This document shows, piece by piece, positions 43,856-52,721 of a stretch of DNA of 64,000 bases (the first letter of the stretch is position 1; every line of letters starts with the position of its first letter). The notes under the pieces were generated by a model, which made no database searches, had not been told where the DNA came from, and saw only the letters and a list, made by a program, of their open reading frames with translations. The DNA is from Campylobacteraceae bacterium (GTDB lineage Bacteria; Campylobacterota; Campylobacteria; Campylobacterales; Sulfurospirillaceae), in NCBI GenBank assembly GCA_027050775.1, contig JALUBH010000011.1, forward strand, positions 53,262-117,261, given 5' to 3'. Both the position numbers and the translations under genes were made by a program.

Positions 43856-44296
43856 CTAAGTACTTAATAATCCAGCCCCACTTAGAGGCATACTTCTGTT
43901 TTTAGCATATACTCTTTCACCATCTATCAAATCATACTTCCATATCGGAGCACTCGCCTTAAAATCCTCAACAAAATCATTTATGAGTCTTAATCCCACT
44001 TTTCTTTGAGGTGACAAAACTGCCGAGATATACGAGCTTGTATGATTTGGAACATCACCTTTTGAGTGAGCCATAAGAAGCATAGCACCCTCTTGCTCGG
44101 CTTTTTTTTGCCAAGCTTCAAACCATGCTTCAAGTATGGGTTCATAAATATCAAAACTCAACCCATCTATACCTTTTTCATCTCTGACAATCCCGATAAA
44201 AGGTATAAAAGCGCCAAAGTTCTTATATCTTATATCTATATACCATCTGTTGATAATCTCCTCTACATGTAGAGGTCCATCGTGTAACTCCAACAT
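43856..44296 (-). CDS. moaE: Molybdopterin synthase catalytic subunit
   Basis: A 146-residue MoaE: GAFIPFIGIVRDE, LSFDIYEPILEAWFEAWQKKA, MAHSKGDVPNHTSSYISAVLSPQRK (normally HRxG...), and DGERVYAKN. It transfers sulfur from MoaD to precursor Z. Gap of 3 nt to moaD. It carries a 16-bp palindrome copy (44260-44275) encoding PLHVE near the N-terminus. Confidence 0.92.
   Translation of the reverse strand: MLELHDGPLHVEEIINRWYIDIRYKNFGAFIPFIGIVRDEKGIDGLSFDIYEPILEAWFEAWQKKAEQEGAMLLMAHSKGDVPNHTSSYISAVLSPQRKVGLRLINDFVEDFKASAPIWKYDLIDGERVYAKNRSMPLSGAGLLST
44260..44275. repeat. Palindromic repeat CTACATGTAG, copy 7 (16-bp palindrome)
   Basis: CCTCTACATGTAGAGG within moaE, read as PLHVE on the minus strand; core at 44263-44272. 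Confidence 0.85.
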
Positions 44297-44299
44297 CTC

Positions 44300-44521
44300 C
44301 TATCCTCCACAAACCGGTGGTAAAAGAGAGATTTTATCGCTTGGTTTGACTGCTACATCAAGTGATTTTACCAAGGTGTCATTTAGTGCAACCGCACAGA
44401 TACCAAGCCACTCTTTTAGCTTCTCGTCTTGGGCAAAAATCTCTTTTAATTCTTTTAGATTTTTTATATCTACTTCTACGGGCTCTTTTCCGATAGGTCC
44501 TAAAAATTCTATCCTTGCCAA
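44300..44521 (-). CDS. moaD: Molybdopterin synthase sulfur carrier subunit
   Basis: A 73-residue ubiquitin-like protein ending in the required Gly-Gly (LLPPVCGG), which is thiocarboxylated and gives sulfur to precursor Z through MoaE. Beta-grasp pattern and length fit MoaD. First gene of the moaD-moaE-moeA group. Confidence 0.92.
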   Translation of the reverse strand: MARIEFLGPIGKEPVEVDIKNLKELKEIFAQDEKLKEWLGICAVALNDTLVKSLDVAVKPSDKISLLPPVCGG

Positions 44522-44638
44522 TTTGTTTCCTTGTTACTTTTTTACACTTATTATAGCAAAATATCGCTTCTAGTATTAAATAATTGATAAATATTAGAGT
44601 AAAAAAAATCTTAATGTTATGATTAAGTTTCATAGTGA

Positions 44639-44644
44639 TATAAT
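44639..44644 (+). promoter_or_regulatory. -10 box of mqnA
   Basis: TATAAT 25 nt before the mqnA ATG, preceded by an inverted repeat CTTAAT-GTTATG-ATTAAG (about 44610-44627). Confidence 0.5.
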
Positions 44645-44668
44645 TCCGAAAAATTATGAGGGCTTGTC

Positions 44669-45355
44669 ATGATATTTGGAAAAATTGATTATATCAATCT
44701 TCTTCCTTTCCATATCTTTTTGAAACAAAGCAATCTAAATAATGCCTTTAAAAAAGCCGTAGAACACAAAAAAGGTGTTCCCTCATCGATAAATAGTGCT
44801 TTTGAGAAAAAAAAGGTAAGTGCGGCCTTTATATCTAGTATAAAAAGCAATAAAAACTATATAAAAACTCTTCCGCTTGGAATCGTGGCTAAAAAAAATG
44901 TCAAAAGTGTCATCGTCAAAAAAGGCAGTTATGTTTGCGATCCCGCTTCAGCAACATCAAATATCCTCTCCAAAGTCTTAAATATAAAAGGTGAAGTCAT
45001 CATAGGAGACAAGGCACTAAAAGAGTATATCAAAAATCCGAACGATTATATAGATTTGGCAAAGGCTTGGTATGACAAGTATCATCTGCCATTTGTTTTT
45101 GCTGTTTTATGCACAAACAAACACCACAAAATCTATAAGAAGATAGCAAATGCATTTAAAAATAAAAATATTAAAATTCCTGGTTACATCTTGCAAAGCT
45201 ATGCAAAACAAAGAGGTATCAGTGAAAAGGAGATAAGAGAGTATCTAAAACTAATCACTTACAAAATAAGGGAAAAAGAGAAAATTGCGTTGAAGCTTTT
45301 CATCAAAAAAAGTAAAGCTTTGGGTATAAAAAACAAAATGCACAAAAATGTGTAA
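44669..45355 (+). CDS. mqnA: MqnA family chorismate dehydratase (futalosine menaquinone pathway)
   Basis: A 228-residue protein of the MqnA/MqnD family: MIFGKIDYINLLPFHIFLK, GVPSSINSAFEKKKVSAAFISS, and YVCDPASATSNIL. In Campylobacterota MqnA makes 3-[(1-carboxyvinyl)oxy]benzoate, the first step of the futalosine route to menaquinone. The start motif KIDYINLLPF is typical of the group. The C-terminus is very Lys-rich. It is followed at 20 nt by gdhA. MqnA rather than MqnD is inferred from the N-terminal sequence. Confidence 0.85.
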   Translation: MIFGKIDYINLLPFHIFLKQSNLNNAFKKAVEHKKGVPSSINSAFEKKKVSAAFISSIKSNKNYIKTLPLGIVAKKNVKSVIVKKGSYVCDPASATSNILSKVLNIKGEVIIGDKALKEYIKNPNDYIDLAKAWYDKYHLPFVFAVLCTNKHHKIYKKIANAFKNKNIKIPGYILQSYAKQRGISEKEIREYLKLITYKIREKEKIALKLFIKKSKALGIKNKMHKNV

Positions 45356-45375
45356 AACAAAAAAAGGAAAGTAAC

Positions 45376-46737
45376 ATGGCAATCAAAAAAAGAATAGACG
45401 AAGTACTTGCAACAACAATGTACAGCACACCTGGTCAATCAGAGTTTTATCAAGCAGTTGATGAGGTTTTACAATCTCTAGAACCTCTTCTTAAAAAAGA
45501 GAAAAAATATACTGATAACAATATACTAAGCAGAATCGTAATCCCTGAAAGACAAATCATATTTAGGGTTTGTTGGATTGATGATAAAGGTGTAATTCAA
45601 ACAAACATAGGTTATCGTGTACAGTTTAACTCAGCAATCGGACCATACAAAGGTGGCTTAAGACTTCACCCAACAGTAAATCTTGGTATTATCAAATTTT
45701 TGGGCTTTGAGCAAATCTTCAAAAACTCACTAACAGGCTTAAGTATAGGTGGCGCAAAAGGTGGATCTAACTTTGACCCTAAAGGAAAAAGTGATGGTGA
45801 AGTGATGAGATTTTGCCAATCATTTATGACTGAACTCTCAAAATACATCGGTGAAACCATAGATGTTCCTGCTGGCGATATCGGAACAGGTGGTAGAGAG
45901 ATAGGCTATATGTATGGTCAGTACAAAAGATTAACAAATAAATTTGAAGGTGTGTTAACTGGAAAAGGACTTAACTGGGGTGGTTCACTTGCAAGAACAG
46001 AAGCTACCGGTTTTGGTTCAGTTTACTTTGCTGATAACTACCTAAGAAAAGTAGGAAATGGACTAGAGGGAAAAGTTGCTACAGTTTCAGGAAGTGGTAA
46101 TGTCGCAATCTACACTATTCAAAAACTATACGAGATGGGAGCAAAAGCAGTTACTTGTAGTGATTCTCGTGGTACAATCTATCATAAAGACGGTATCAAT
46201 CTTGATACACTACATCTTGTAAAAGAGGTAAATAGAGCTTCTCTTACAGAGTATGCAAAAGCTCATCCAGATGCTAAGTATATCCCAGTTAGTGAATATC
46301 CAAAAGATGCTCACGCAGTTTGGGCAGTTCCTTGTGATTTGGCATTTCCAAGTGCAACTCAAAATGAGTTAAACTTAAATGATGCAAAAACACTAAAAGC
46401 AAACGGTTGCATCTTGGTAAATGAAGGCGCGAACATGCCTACAACTCCAGATGCTATAGATTACTTAATGGCAAATGGCATTATGTATGCTCCAGGTAAA
46501 GCTGCAAATGCCGGTGGTGTTGCAACAAGTCAATTAGAGATGGAACAAAATGCAAGCATGGGCAAATGGTCATTTGCTGAAGTAGACAGTAGATTACAAG
46601 GCATCATGAAAGGTATATTTGAATTATCTTACGAAACAGCCAAAGAATTTGGCAATGAAAGCAATATAATGATGGGTGCAAACATAGCAGGATTTAGAAA
46701 AGTAGCTGACTCTATGCTAGACCAAGGCGCAGTATAA
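45376..46737 (+). CDS. gdhA: NADP-specific glutamate dehydrogenase
   Basis: A 453-residue hexameric-type enzyme that makes glutamate from 2-oxoglutarate and ammonium. Motifs: FRVCWIDDKGVIQTNIGYRVQ, GPYKGGLRLHPTVNLGIIKFLGFEQIFKNSLTG, GGAKGGSNFDPKGKS, PAGDIGTGGREIGYMYG, and VATVSGSGNVAIY. Length is typical for class I GDH. AAGGAAAG upstream; terminator at 46747-46777. Confidence 0.97.
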   Translation: MAIKKRIDEVLATTMYSTPGQSEFYQAVDEVLQSLEPLLKKEKKYTDNNILSRIVIPERQIIFRVCWIDDKGVIQTNIGYRVQFNSAIGPYKGGLRLHPTVNLGIIKFLGFEQIFKNSLTGLSIGGAKGGSNFDPKGKSDGEVMRFCQSFMTELSKYIGETIDVPAGDIGTGGREIGYMYGQYKRLTNKFEGVLTGKGLNWGGSLARTEATGFGSVYFADNYLRKVGNGLEGKVATVSGSGNVAIYTIQKLYEMGAKAVTCSDSRGTIYHKDGINLDTLHLVKEVNRASLTEYAKAHPDAKYIPVSEYPKDAHAVWAVPCDLAFPSATQNELNLNDAKTLKANGCILVNEGANMPTTPDAIDYLMANGIMYAPGKAANAGGVATSQLEMEQNASMGKWSFAEVDSRLQGIMKGIFELSYETAKEFGNESNIMMGANIAGFRKVADSMLDQGAV

Positions 46738-46746
46738 ACAAAAAAG

Positions 46747-46777
46747 ACAAAAAAGGGTTTTAAAAACCCTTTTTTGT
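46747..46777. terminator. Bidirectional terminator between gdhA and upp
   Basis: Hairpin of 11 bp or more (46747-46757 with 46767-46777, inner T/A pairs possible) with A- and T-runs at the ends so that each strand ends in a U-rich tract; sits between the convergent gdhA (stop 46737) and upp (stop 46779). Confidence 0.9.
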
Positions 46778-46778
46778 A

Positions 46779-47408
46779 CTAATCAACAGTATTAAAAACC
46801 CTATCTCCTGCATCTCCAAGGCCTGGGACTATGTATCCATTTTCATTTAGACCGTCATCTATATGTGCAGTATATACTTTTACATCAGGGTGAATTTTTG
46901 AAAATTTCTTCAATCCTTCGGGAGCAGAAACGAGAGAGATGAATCTTATATCTTTTATACCTTTATCTTTCAAAAAATTAACAGCATCTATAGCAGTTCC
47001 ACCCGTCGCAAACATGGGATCTATGATGATTGCTACTCTATTGGTATAATCTTTGGGCAACTTCGCGTAGTAAAACTCAGCTTCAAGAGTTTTTTCATTT
47101 CTTTGAAAACCCAAAAAACCGACACTTGCATCTGGAATAAGTTTGAAAATCCCATCAAGCATACCAAGAGCTGCTCGAAGAATTGGGCAAATCATAATCT
47201 TTGTATCTAATTTCTTTGCATCTGCAACTGCCACTGGTGTTTTAACCGATACATCTTTAAGTGGCAAATCTCTTGTGGCTTCAAAAAGCATAAGATAAGA
47301 GATCTCATCTACAAGCAATCTAAAATGAAAAGGATCTGTCTTTTCATCTCTCAGAATCGAAAGCTTATGTTCTATAAGCGGGTGGTGTATAACTGTCACA
47401 TTATCCAT
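46779..47408 (-). CDS. upp: Uracil phosphoribosyltransferase
   Basis: A 209-residue enzyme of pyrimidine salvage making UMP from uracil and PRPP. Motifs: VIHHPLIEHKLSILRDEKT, FRLLVDEISYLMLFEATRDL, ILRAALGMLDG, the PRPP loop IIDPMFATGGTA, and DAGDRVFNT. Its ribosome binding site AAGGA (47415-47419) lies directly after the U-run of a strong terminator hairpin (47423-47460), which leaves almost no space for a separate promoter; expression may depend on read-through. Confidence 0.96.
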   Translation of the reverse strand: MDNVTVIHHPLIEHKLSILRDEKTDPFHFRLLVDEISYLMLFEATRDLPLKDVSVKTPVAVADAKKLDTKIMICPILRAALGMLDGIFKLIPDASVGFLGFQRNEKTLEAEFYYAKLPKDYTNRVAIIIDPMFATGGTAIDAVNFLKDKGIKDIRFISLVSAPEGLKKFSKIHPDVKVYTAHIDDGLNENGYIVPGLGDAGDRVFNTVD

Positions 47409-47422
47409 ATTTTATCCTTAAA

Positions 47423-47460
47423 AAAAGGGCGTATCGGCAATTAAGCCGATACGCCCTTTT
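47423..47460 (-). terminator. Strong terminator/attenuator between maeB and upp
   Basis: A perfect 16-bp stem (47423-47438 with 47445-47460), 6-nt loop, followed on the minus strand by seven U residues counting the arm end and then the upp Shine-Dalgarno sequence. Stem is GC-rich, so it is the strongest intrinsic terminator in the window. Confidence 0.9.
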
Positions 47461-47477
47461 ATAGTTTTTATAAATTT

Positions 47478-48743
47478 TTACAGGCCTATTTTTGCAGCCA
47501 ACTCTTTTTTATATACTTCAACATCAAAATCTTTGACTCTAGCAATACCCTCATCAAATGCAGCTTTTGCAACAGCCGGTGCTACCCAGAGAAGAACTCT
47601 CTTATCAAATGGGCTCGGGATGATATACTCTAGCCCAAACTTCATCTCTTTTCCTTTATAAGCATCTCTTACATACTGAGGCACTTCTTCTTTTGCTAGT
47701 GCTGCAAGTGCTTCTGCGGCTGCCATTTTCATGCCCTCGGTTATCTTAGTGGCTCTTACATCAAGTGCACCTCTAAAGATAAATGGAAAACCTAGAACAT
47801 TATTTACTTGATTTGGATAGTCACTTCTTCCTGTTCCCATCATAACATCATCTCTAACAGCTTTTACCTCTTCAGGAGTAATCTCGGGAGTAGGATTTGC
47901 AAGAGCAAATATAATCGGATCTGGATTCATGGAAAGCACCATCTCTTGAGTTACGATTCCAGGAGCTGAAAGTCCCAAGAACATATCGGCACCTTTTAGT
48001 GCATCTGCTATTGTTCTATCATCTGTTTCAAGTGCAAAAGCTCGTTTGTATTTATTTAAATCATCTCTTCCGCTGTGAATTACACCTTTTGAGTCAATCA
48101 TCACGATATGTTTTGCACCAAGAAGTTTATACATATTTGCACAAGCAATTCCAGCTGCTCCTGCACCACTGACTACTATCTTCATATCTTCTATCTTTTT
48201 GCCACTGATTTCAAGAGCATTGATAATACCCGCACTTGTAATCATAGCAGTTCCGTGTTGGTCATCATGCATAACAGGAATATCAACTGCTTCTTGAACT
48301 CTTTTTTCGATTTCAAAACATTTTGGTGCTCTTATATCTTCCAAGTTGATTCCACCGAAAGTCGGAGCAAGTGCTATACAAATCTTGATGATTTCTTCGG
48401 TATCTTTTTCACCTAATTCTATATCAAACGCATCTACATCTGCAAATTTTTTAAATAAAACCGATTTTCCTTCCATAACAGGCTTTCCGCCAACTGCGCC
48501 CAAATCTCCGAGACCCAAAACCGCTGTACAATCACTAATAACACCAACAAGATTTCCTTTGTTTGTGTATTTATAAGCCAATTCTGCATCTTCAGCTATT
48601 TCTAGACATGGAAATGCAACGCCCGGGGTATACGCCATTGACAACTCTGCAGCTGTTGAACAGGGCGTTTTTAAATCTATGCCTATTTTTCCGCCGACAT
48701 GATAATCTAATGATTCTTGTTTAAATGTCTCTTTACTCATCAT
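47478..48743 (-). CDS. maeB: NADP-dependent malic enzyme
   Basis: A 421-residue malic enzyme core without the phosphotransacetylase-like extension of long MaeB. Motifs: AYTPGVAFPCLEIAEDAELAYKYTNKGNLVGVISD, GLGDLGAVGGKPVMEGKSVLFKKFADVDAFDI, FGGINLEDIRAPKCFEIE, VMHDDQHGTAM and VVSGAGAAGIACANMY. It converts malate to pyruvate and CO2 with reduction of NAD(P). Its start overlaps the gltX stop by 11 nt. Confidence 0.94.
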   Translation of the reverse strand: MMSKETFKQESLDYHVGGKIGIDLKTPCSTAAELSMAYTPGVAFPCLEIAEDAELAYKYTNKGNLVGVISDCTAVLGLGDLGAVGGKPVMEGKSVLFKKFADVDAFDIELGEKDTEEIIKICIALAPTFGGINLEDIRAPKCFEIEKRVQEAVDIPVMHDDQHGTAMITSAGIINALEISGKKIEDMKIVVSGAGAAGIACANMYKLLGAKHIVMIDSKGVIHSGRDDLNKYKRAFALETDDRTIADALKGADMFLGLSAPGIVTQEMVLSMNPDPIIFALANPTPEITPEEVKAVRDDVMMGTGRSDYPNQVNNVLGFPFIFRGALDVRATKITEGMKMAAAEALAALAKEEVPQYVRDAYKGKEMKFGLEYIIPSPFDKRVLLWVAPAVAKAAFDEGIARVKDFDVEVYKKELAAKIGL

Positions 48744-50133
48744 TTTTTCCTTTATAATTTAATAGCTTTCCTATTCTCGCTATAACATTGTTGTATCCGA
48801 TTACGTTTAAAACTTCAAACACAGATGGACTAACCGCACTTCCCACCATGGCTATTCTTAGTGGCTGAGCCAAATCTTTTAGCTTTAACCCTTTATCTTC
48901 TAAGAATTTTTTTGCCAACGCTTCAAACTCTGAGGCACTTTTGCATTCTTTATGCACCAAGAGAGCCTGTTTAAATGCTTCTAAGTTCTCCAAAGCATCA
49001 CCTTTTATAAACTTTTTATACGCTTTTTCATCATAATCAATCGGTTCGTTTACGATTGCTCTTATCATCTTAGCCAACTCTTTGAGAGTTTTAGCTCTCT
49101 CTCTAAGAGAGTCTATAAGTTCATCTTTTTTTGGATGGTTTTTTATGTCTAAATCAAAAAATCTTAATTCTTCAATCAACCTACTACTTGAGAGTTTTTT
49201 AATATATTGTGCATTTATCCACAAAAGCTTCTCTTCGTTGTAAGCAGAGGCAGATTTATTTATATCTGATGGGTTAAAGAATTCTATCATTTCATCTATG
49301 CTAAAAATCTCTTGGTCTTTGTGACTCCACCCAAGACGAACCAAAAAATTTAAAAGTGCTTCCGGCAAGTAGCCCTCTTTTTTATACTCCATCACATCTA
49401 AAGCACCATCTCTTTTTGAGAGTTTTTTGCCCTGATTGTTCAAAATCATTGGAACATGATAAAATTTTGGAATCTTGATGCCCAAAGCTTCATATATAAC
49501 TATCTGTTTTGGCGTATTTGAGAGATGATCATCTCCTCTGATGACATCAGTGATTTTCATCAAAGCATCGTCTATGGCAACCACAAAGTTGTATGTAGGC
49601 GTACCATCACTTCTAGCAATAATGAAATCATCCAACATATCTTTTACATTGAAATGAACCTCACCTTTTATACCATCATCGAAGCTTATCTCTCCCTCAA
49701 TAGGTGCTTTTATCCTAATAACCGGTTCAACTCCGCTTGGAGGCTCACCTTCAAAGTCTCTATATCTTCCATCATAATGAGGTCTAATCTTTTGAGATCT
49801 TTGAGACTCCCTTAACTCATCAAGTTCCTCTTTGCTCATGTAGCACTTATATGCCTTGTCCTCGTCCAAGAGTCTTTTTATGTATGATTTATATATATCA
49901 AATCTTGTCGACTGATATATGGGCTTTTCATCGTGTGAGAGCCCTGTCCATGCAAAAGCATTTTCTATGGCATCTGCTGCCTCTTTTGAATTTCTCTTCA
50001 AATCCGTATCTTCTATACGCAATAAAAAATCTCCACTATTTTTTTTAGACCAAAGATAACTGTAAAGTGCAGTTCTCAGACCTCCTATGTGAAGATACCC
50101 TGTGGGACTTGGAGCAAACCTTGTTATGACCAT
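48733..50133 (-). CDS. gltX: Glutamyl-tRNA synthetase
   Basis: A 466-residue class I synthetase: HIGH motif in FAPSPTGYLHIGGLRTALY, KMSKS-type motif in KLSKRDGALDV, and DTDLKRNSKEA. Many Campylobacterota have two gltX paralogues, one charging tRNA(Gln) with Glu; which one this is cannot be decided here. Upstream end of the gltX-maeB unit. Confidence 0.95.
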   Translation of the reverse strand: MVITRFAPSPTGYLHIGGLRTALYSYLWSKKNSGDFLLRIEDTDLKRNSKEAADAIENAFAWTGLSHDEKPIYQSTRFDIYKSYIKRLLDEDKAYKCYMSKEELDELRESQRSQKIRPHYDGRYRDFEGEPPSGVEPVIRIKAPIEGEISFDDGIKGEVHFNVKDMLDDFIIARSDGTPTYNFVVAIDDALMKITDVIRGDDHLSNTPKQIVIYEALGIKIPKFYHVPMILNNQGKKLSKRDGALDVMEYKKEGYLPEALLNFLVRLGWSHKDQEIFSIDEMIEFFNPSDINKSASAYNEEKLLWINAQYIKKLSSSRLIEELRFFDLDIKNHPKKDELIDSLRERAKTLKELAKMIRAIVNEPIDYDEKAYKKFIKGDALENLEAFKQALLVHKECKSASEFEALAKKFLEDKGLKLKDLAQPLRIAMVGSAVSPSVFEVLNVIGYNNVIARIGKLLNYKGKNDE

Positions 50134-50195
50134 AAATAAAACCTTATAAAAATGTATAAAAAGTTACAAATATCTAGTATAATATCTTTTTGAGC

Positions 50196-50224
50196 AAAAT
50201 CAACCACGCAATTAAATTGATTTT
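50196..50224 (+). promoter_or_regulatory. Inverted repeat in the SurA-like gene leader
   Basis: AAAATCAA (50196-50203) and TTGATTTT (50217-50224) form an 8-bp dyad with 13-nt spacing, downstream of TATAAT at 50178-50183. It lies in the 176-nt divergent region between gltX and the SurA-like gene and could be a regulator site. Confidence 0.35.
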
Positions 50225-50309
50225 AGTCAAAAAAATGTTATCATTCTTAGCTAAATTTGTAAAAATTATATAAGCTTTTTACTTAACATTACTTAACAAA
50301 GGACAATTA

Positions 50310-51167
50310 GTGAAGATTTCTATGAAAATTTTATTAAAAATATTAGTTTTGTTTACTTTTATGACAACTTTTTCTTATGCTGGACTAGTCAATGCCATAT
50401 CTGTTATCATCAACAATGAACCCATAACTCTATATGAAATTTATAAATACTCAAACAAATACCAAATCTCGACACAAAAGGCACTCGATATACTCATAAG
50501 ACAAAAATTAGAAGATGCGGAAATCCTAAAGCAGAATATAACTGTTAATAATTTTGAAGTAGAAAACTATATCAAAAAATTAGCAACTAGAAACGGCATA
50601 TCTGAATTTCAATTTTTACAAATGTTAAAAGATAAAGGCATAAAATTAAGTGATTACAAAAAAGATGTAAAGAAGAAGATAGAGCAAAAGAAGCTTTACG
50701 GCAAAATTTTTGCTTCTAAGAAAATCCGTATTACACCAAAAGAGATAAAAAAATACTACGAGGCAAATAAAAATCAATTTGTAAGAGCAAAAGGCTTTGA
50801 AGCCGTAGCATACGAGAGTCCATCTAAAAAGTCTTTGGAAAAAATCAAACAAAATCCTATGCTCTCTATACCGGATGTAAAAGCAAAACAGGTAAAATTT
50901 CAATCAGGAAGTATGGATAAAGGTCTAGAATCACTGCTAAACCAAACAAAATCAGGAGATTTTACACCTGCATTTAAAATCGGCAGTGGCTACACAATGT
51001 TTTATCTCAAAGCAAAAGATGGCATAGAAACTATGCCATTTGACAAAGTAAAAGAGGGGATATATTCATTTTTATCATCCCAAAAAGAGAAAGCCGCTAT
51101 AGATGATTATTTTGAAAAGATAAAATCAGGGGCAAGTATACAGGTTTTAAGAAAACCAAGAAGCTAA
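50310..51167 (+). CDS. SurA-like periplasmic chaperone
   Basis: A 285-residue secreted protein with signal peptide (ILLKILVLFTFMTTFSYA), an N-terminal SurA-type chaperone region (VNAISVIINNEPITLYEIYKYSNKYQ, ALDILIRQKLEDAEILKQ) and a weak parvulin-like C-terminal half (about 150-265, SGDFTPAFKIGSGYTMFYLK). Without conserved parvulin active-site residues, isomerase activity is doubtful. The GTG start has AAAGGA 6 nt upstream. Homologous to the Cj1289-type SurA-like chaperone that helps outer membrane protein folding. Confidence 0.82.
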   Translation: MKISMKILLKILVLFTFMTTFSYAGLVNAISVIINNEPITLYEIYKYSNKYQISTQKALDILIRQKLEDAEILKQNITVNNFEVENYIKKLATRNGISEFQFLQMLKDKGIKLSDYKKDVKKKIEQKKLYGKIFASKKIRITPKEIKKYYEANKNQFVRAKGFEAVAYESPSKKSLEKIKQNPMLSIPDVKAKQVKFQSGSMDKGLESLLNQTKSGDFTPAFKIGSGYTMFYLKAKDGIETMPFDKVKEGIYSFLSSQKEKAAIDDYFEKIKSGASIQVLRKPRS

Positions 51168-51178
51168 AGGAAAAACAG

Positions 51179-51361
51179 ATGAATAAATATGACAAAATCA
51201 AGAAAACTTGCAGAATTATAAGACTAATCCTAGGAGTAGTTCTGATAGGAACAGGCATATATCTAAGCAATGCTTGGTTTTATCTAGGAGTTATCCCTCT
51301 TATAGCCGGTATCACAAATTTCTGTCCACTATGTATCATATCTAAGAAATGTACAATTTAA
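51179..51361 (+). CDS. Small DUF2892 inner-membrane protein
   Basis: A 60-residue membrane protein with two helices (RLILGVVLIGTGIYLSN, FYLGVIPLIAGITNF) and the DUF2892 ending FCPLCIISKKC, also found as a tail on YgaP-type rhodanese proteins. The Cys pair may handle sulfur or metals; function unknown. It follows the SurA-like gene by 11 nt. Confidence 0.82.
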   Translation: MNKYDKIKKTCRIIRLILGVVLIGTGIYLSNAWFYLGVIPLIAGITNFCPLCIISKKCTI

Positions 51362-51385
51362 GTTTTGCCTCAAAAAGGCAAAACT
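51361..51385. terminator. Bidirectional terminator between DUF2892 gene and accC
   Basis: Perfect 10-bp stem (51361-51370 with 51376-51385) and 5-nt loop, flanked by T-rich sequence on both strands, between convergent stops. Confidence 0.85.
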
Positions 51386-51386
51386 T

Positions 51387-52721
51387 TTAATATCTTGAGA
51401 GATAGTTTGTATCAAAATTGTTGTTTATAAAATCTTCATTATCCATCATCTTGAGATGAAAATCCCTTACAGTTGCTACACCTTCTATCACTAGCTCGCT
51501 CAATGCTTCTCTCATTTTTGCTATCGCTCTCTCTCTATTTTCTCCCCAAACAATCAGCTTTCCAATCATAGAGTCGTAACAGCTTGGAATCACATAATCT
51601 TGATAAAGATGTGAATCAACTCGCACATTTCTACCGCCGGGTGCAACATATCTTATAACTTTTCCCGGACTTGGTATAAATTTTATCGAATCTTCAGCTG
51701 TAATTCTACACTCAATAGAGTGACCATGGAACTTTATCTCGCTTTGGTCAGGCAGCACTTCATCTTGCGCCACTCTTATCATCCATTCTATAATATCTAG
51801 GCCGCTAACCATCTCGCTGACACAGTGTTCTACTTGAAGCCTTGTATTCATCTCCATAAAATAAAAATTTTTATCAGCATCTAGTAAAAATTCAAAAGTT
51901 CCGGCATTTTCATAACCTATATATTTGACTGCTTTTACTGCAACTTCGTGCAAATTTCTTCTTGTCTCATCATCTAAAATTTCAGCAGGAGACTCTTCTA
52001 TCAGCTTTTGGTGACGACGCTGCAATGAACAATCTCTCTCTCCTATATGTAAAGCATTTCCATGCGTATCGCCTATGATTTGCACCTCTATATGCCTTGG
52101 ATTTTTTATAAACTTTTCCATATATAGCGTTCCATCTCCAAAAGCCGCGGTAGCTTCGCTCTCAGCCGAAAGATATGCAATCTCAAGATCTTCCTCTTTT
52201 TCCACTACGCGCATACCTCGTCCGCCTCCGCCTGCACTAGCTTTTACGATGACAGGATATCCTATCTTGCCTGCAAGATCTTTTGCCTCGTCTATACTCT
52301 TGAGTGCGCCTTCGCTTCCTTCTATGACAGGAACACCGGCTTTTTTCATCACCTCTTTTGCTTTTGATTTGTCACTCATCAAAACCATAGAATCAACACT
52401 AGGACCTATAAATTTTAAACCATGGATTTTGCATATCTCGACAAAGTCTTGATTTTCACTTAAAAAGCCGTACCCCGGAAATATAGCATCACAACCACTA
52501 ATCTCAGCCGCACTTATAATCGCCGGTATGTTTAGATAGCTTTCGCTCGACTTATCTCCACCGATACAGATACTAGCATCAGCGTACTGAAGATACAAAG
52601 CATCCCTATCTGCTGTCGAATACACAACTATAGCCTGTTTGCCCATCTCCTTTATCGTTCTTATCGCTCGCAGGGCTATTTCGCCTCTGTTTGCAACAAG
52701 AATTTTGCGAATCTCAGACAT
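51387..52721 (-). CDS. accC: Acetyl-CoA carboxylase, biotin carboxylase subunit
   Basis: A 444-residue ATP-grasp enzyme that carboxylates biotin on AccB for fatty acid synthesis. Motifs: ILVANRGEIALRAIRTIKE, PGYGFLSENQDF, KASAGGGGRGMRVV, RDCSLQRRHQKLIEESPA, EMNTRLQVEHCVSE. The ATG at 52721 overlaps the accB stop by 1 nt (TGATG), so translation is coupled; a TTG one codon earlier is less likely. Confidence 0.96.
   Translation of the reverse strand: MSEIRKILVANRGEIALRAIRTIKEMGKQAIVVYSTADRDALYLQYADASICIGGDKSSESYLNIPAIISAAEISGCDAIFPGYGFLSENQDFVEICKIHGLKFIGPSVDSMVLMSDKSKAKEVMKKAGVPVIEGSEGALKSIDEAKDLAGKIGYPVIVKASAGGGGRGMRVVEKEEDLEIAYLSAESEATAAFGDGTLYMEKFIKNPRHIEVQIIGDTHGNALHIGERDCSLQRRHQKLIEESPAEILDDETRRNLHEVAVKAVKYIGYENAGTFEFLLDADKNFYFMEMNTRLQVEHCVSEMVSGLDIIEWMIRVAQDEVLPDQSEIKFHGHSIECRITAEDSIKFIPSPGKVIRYVAPGGRNVRVDSHLYQDYVIPSCYDSMIGKLIVWGENRERAIAKMREALSELVIEGVATVRDFHLKMMDNEDFINNNFDTNYLSRY

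Noticed and set aside
42637..44521. moaD-moaE-moeA as part of the copper region
   Set aside because: They are molybdenum cofactor genes on the opposite strand and fit the formate dehydrogenase need; proximity to the cytochrome is only convergent placement.
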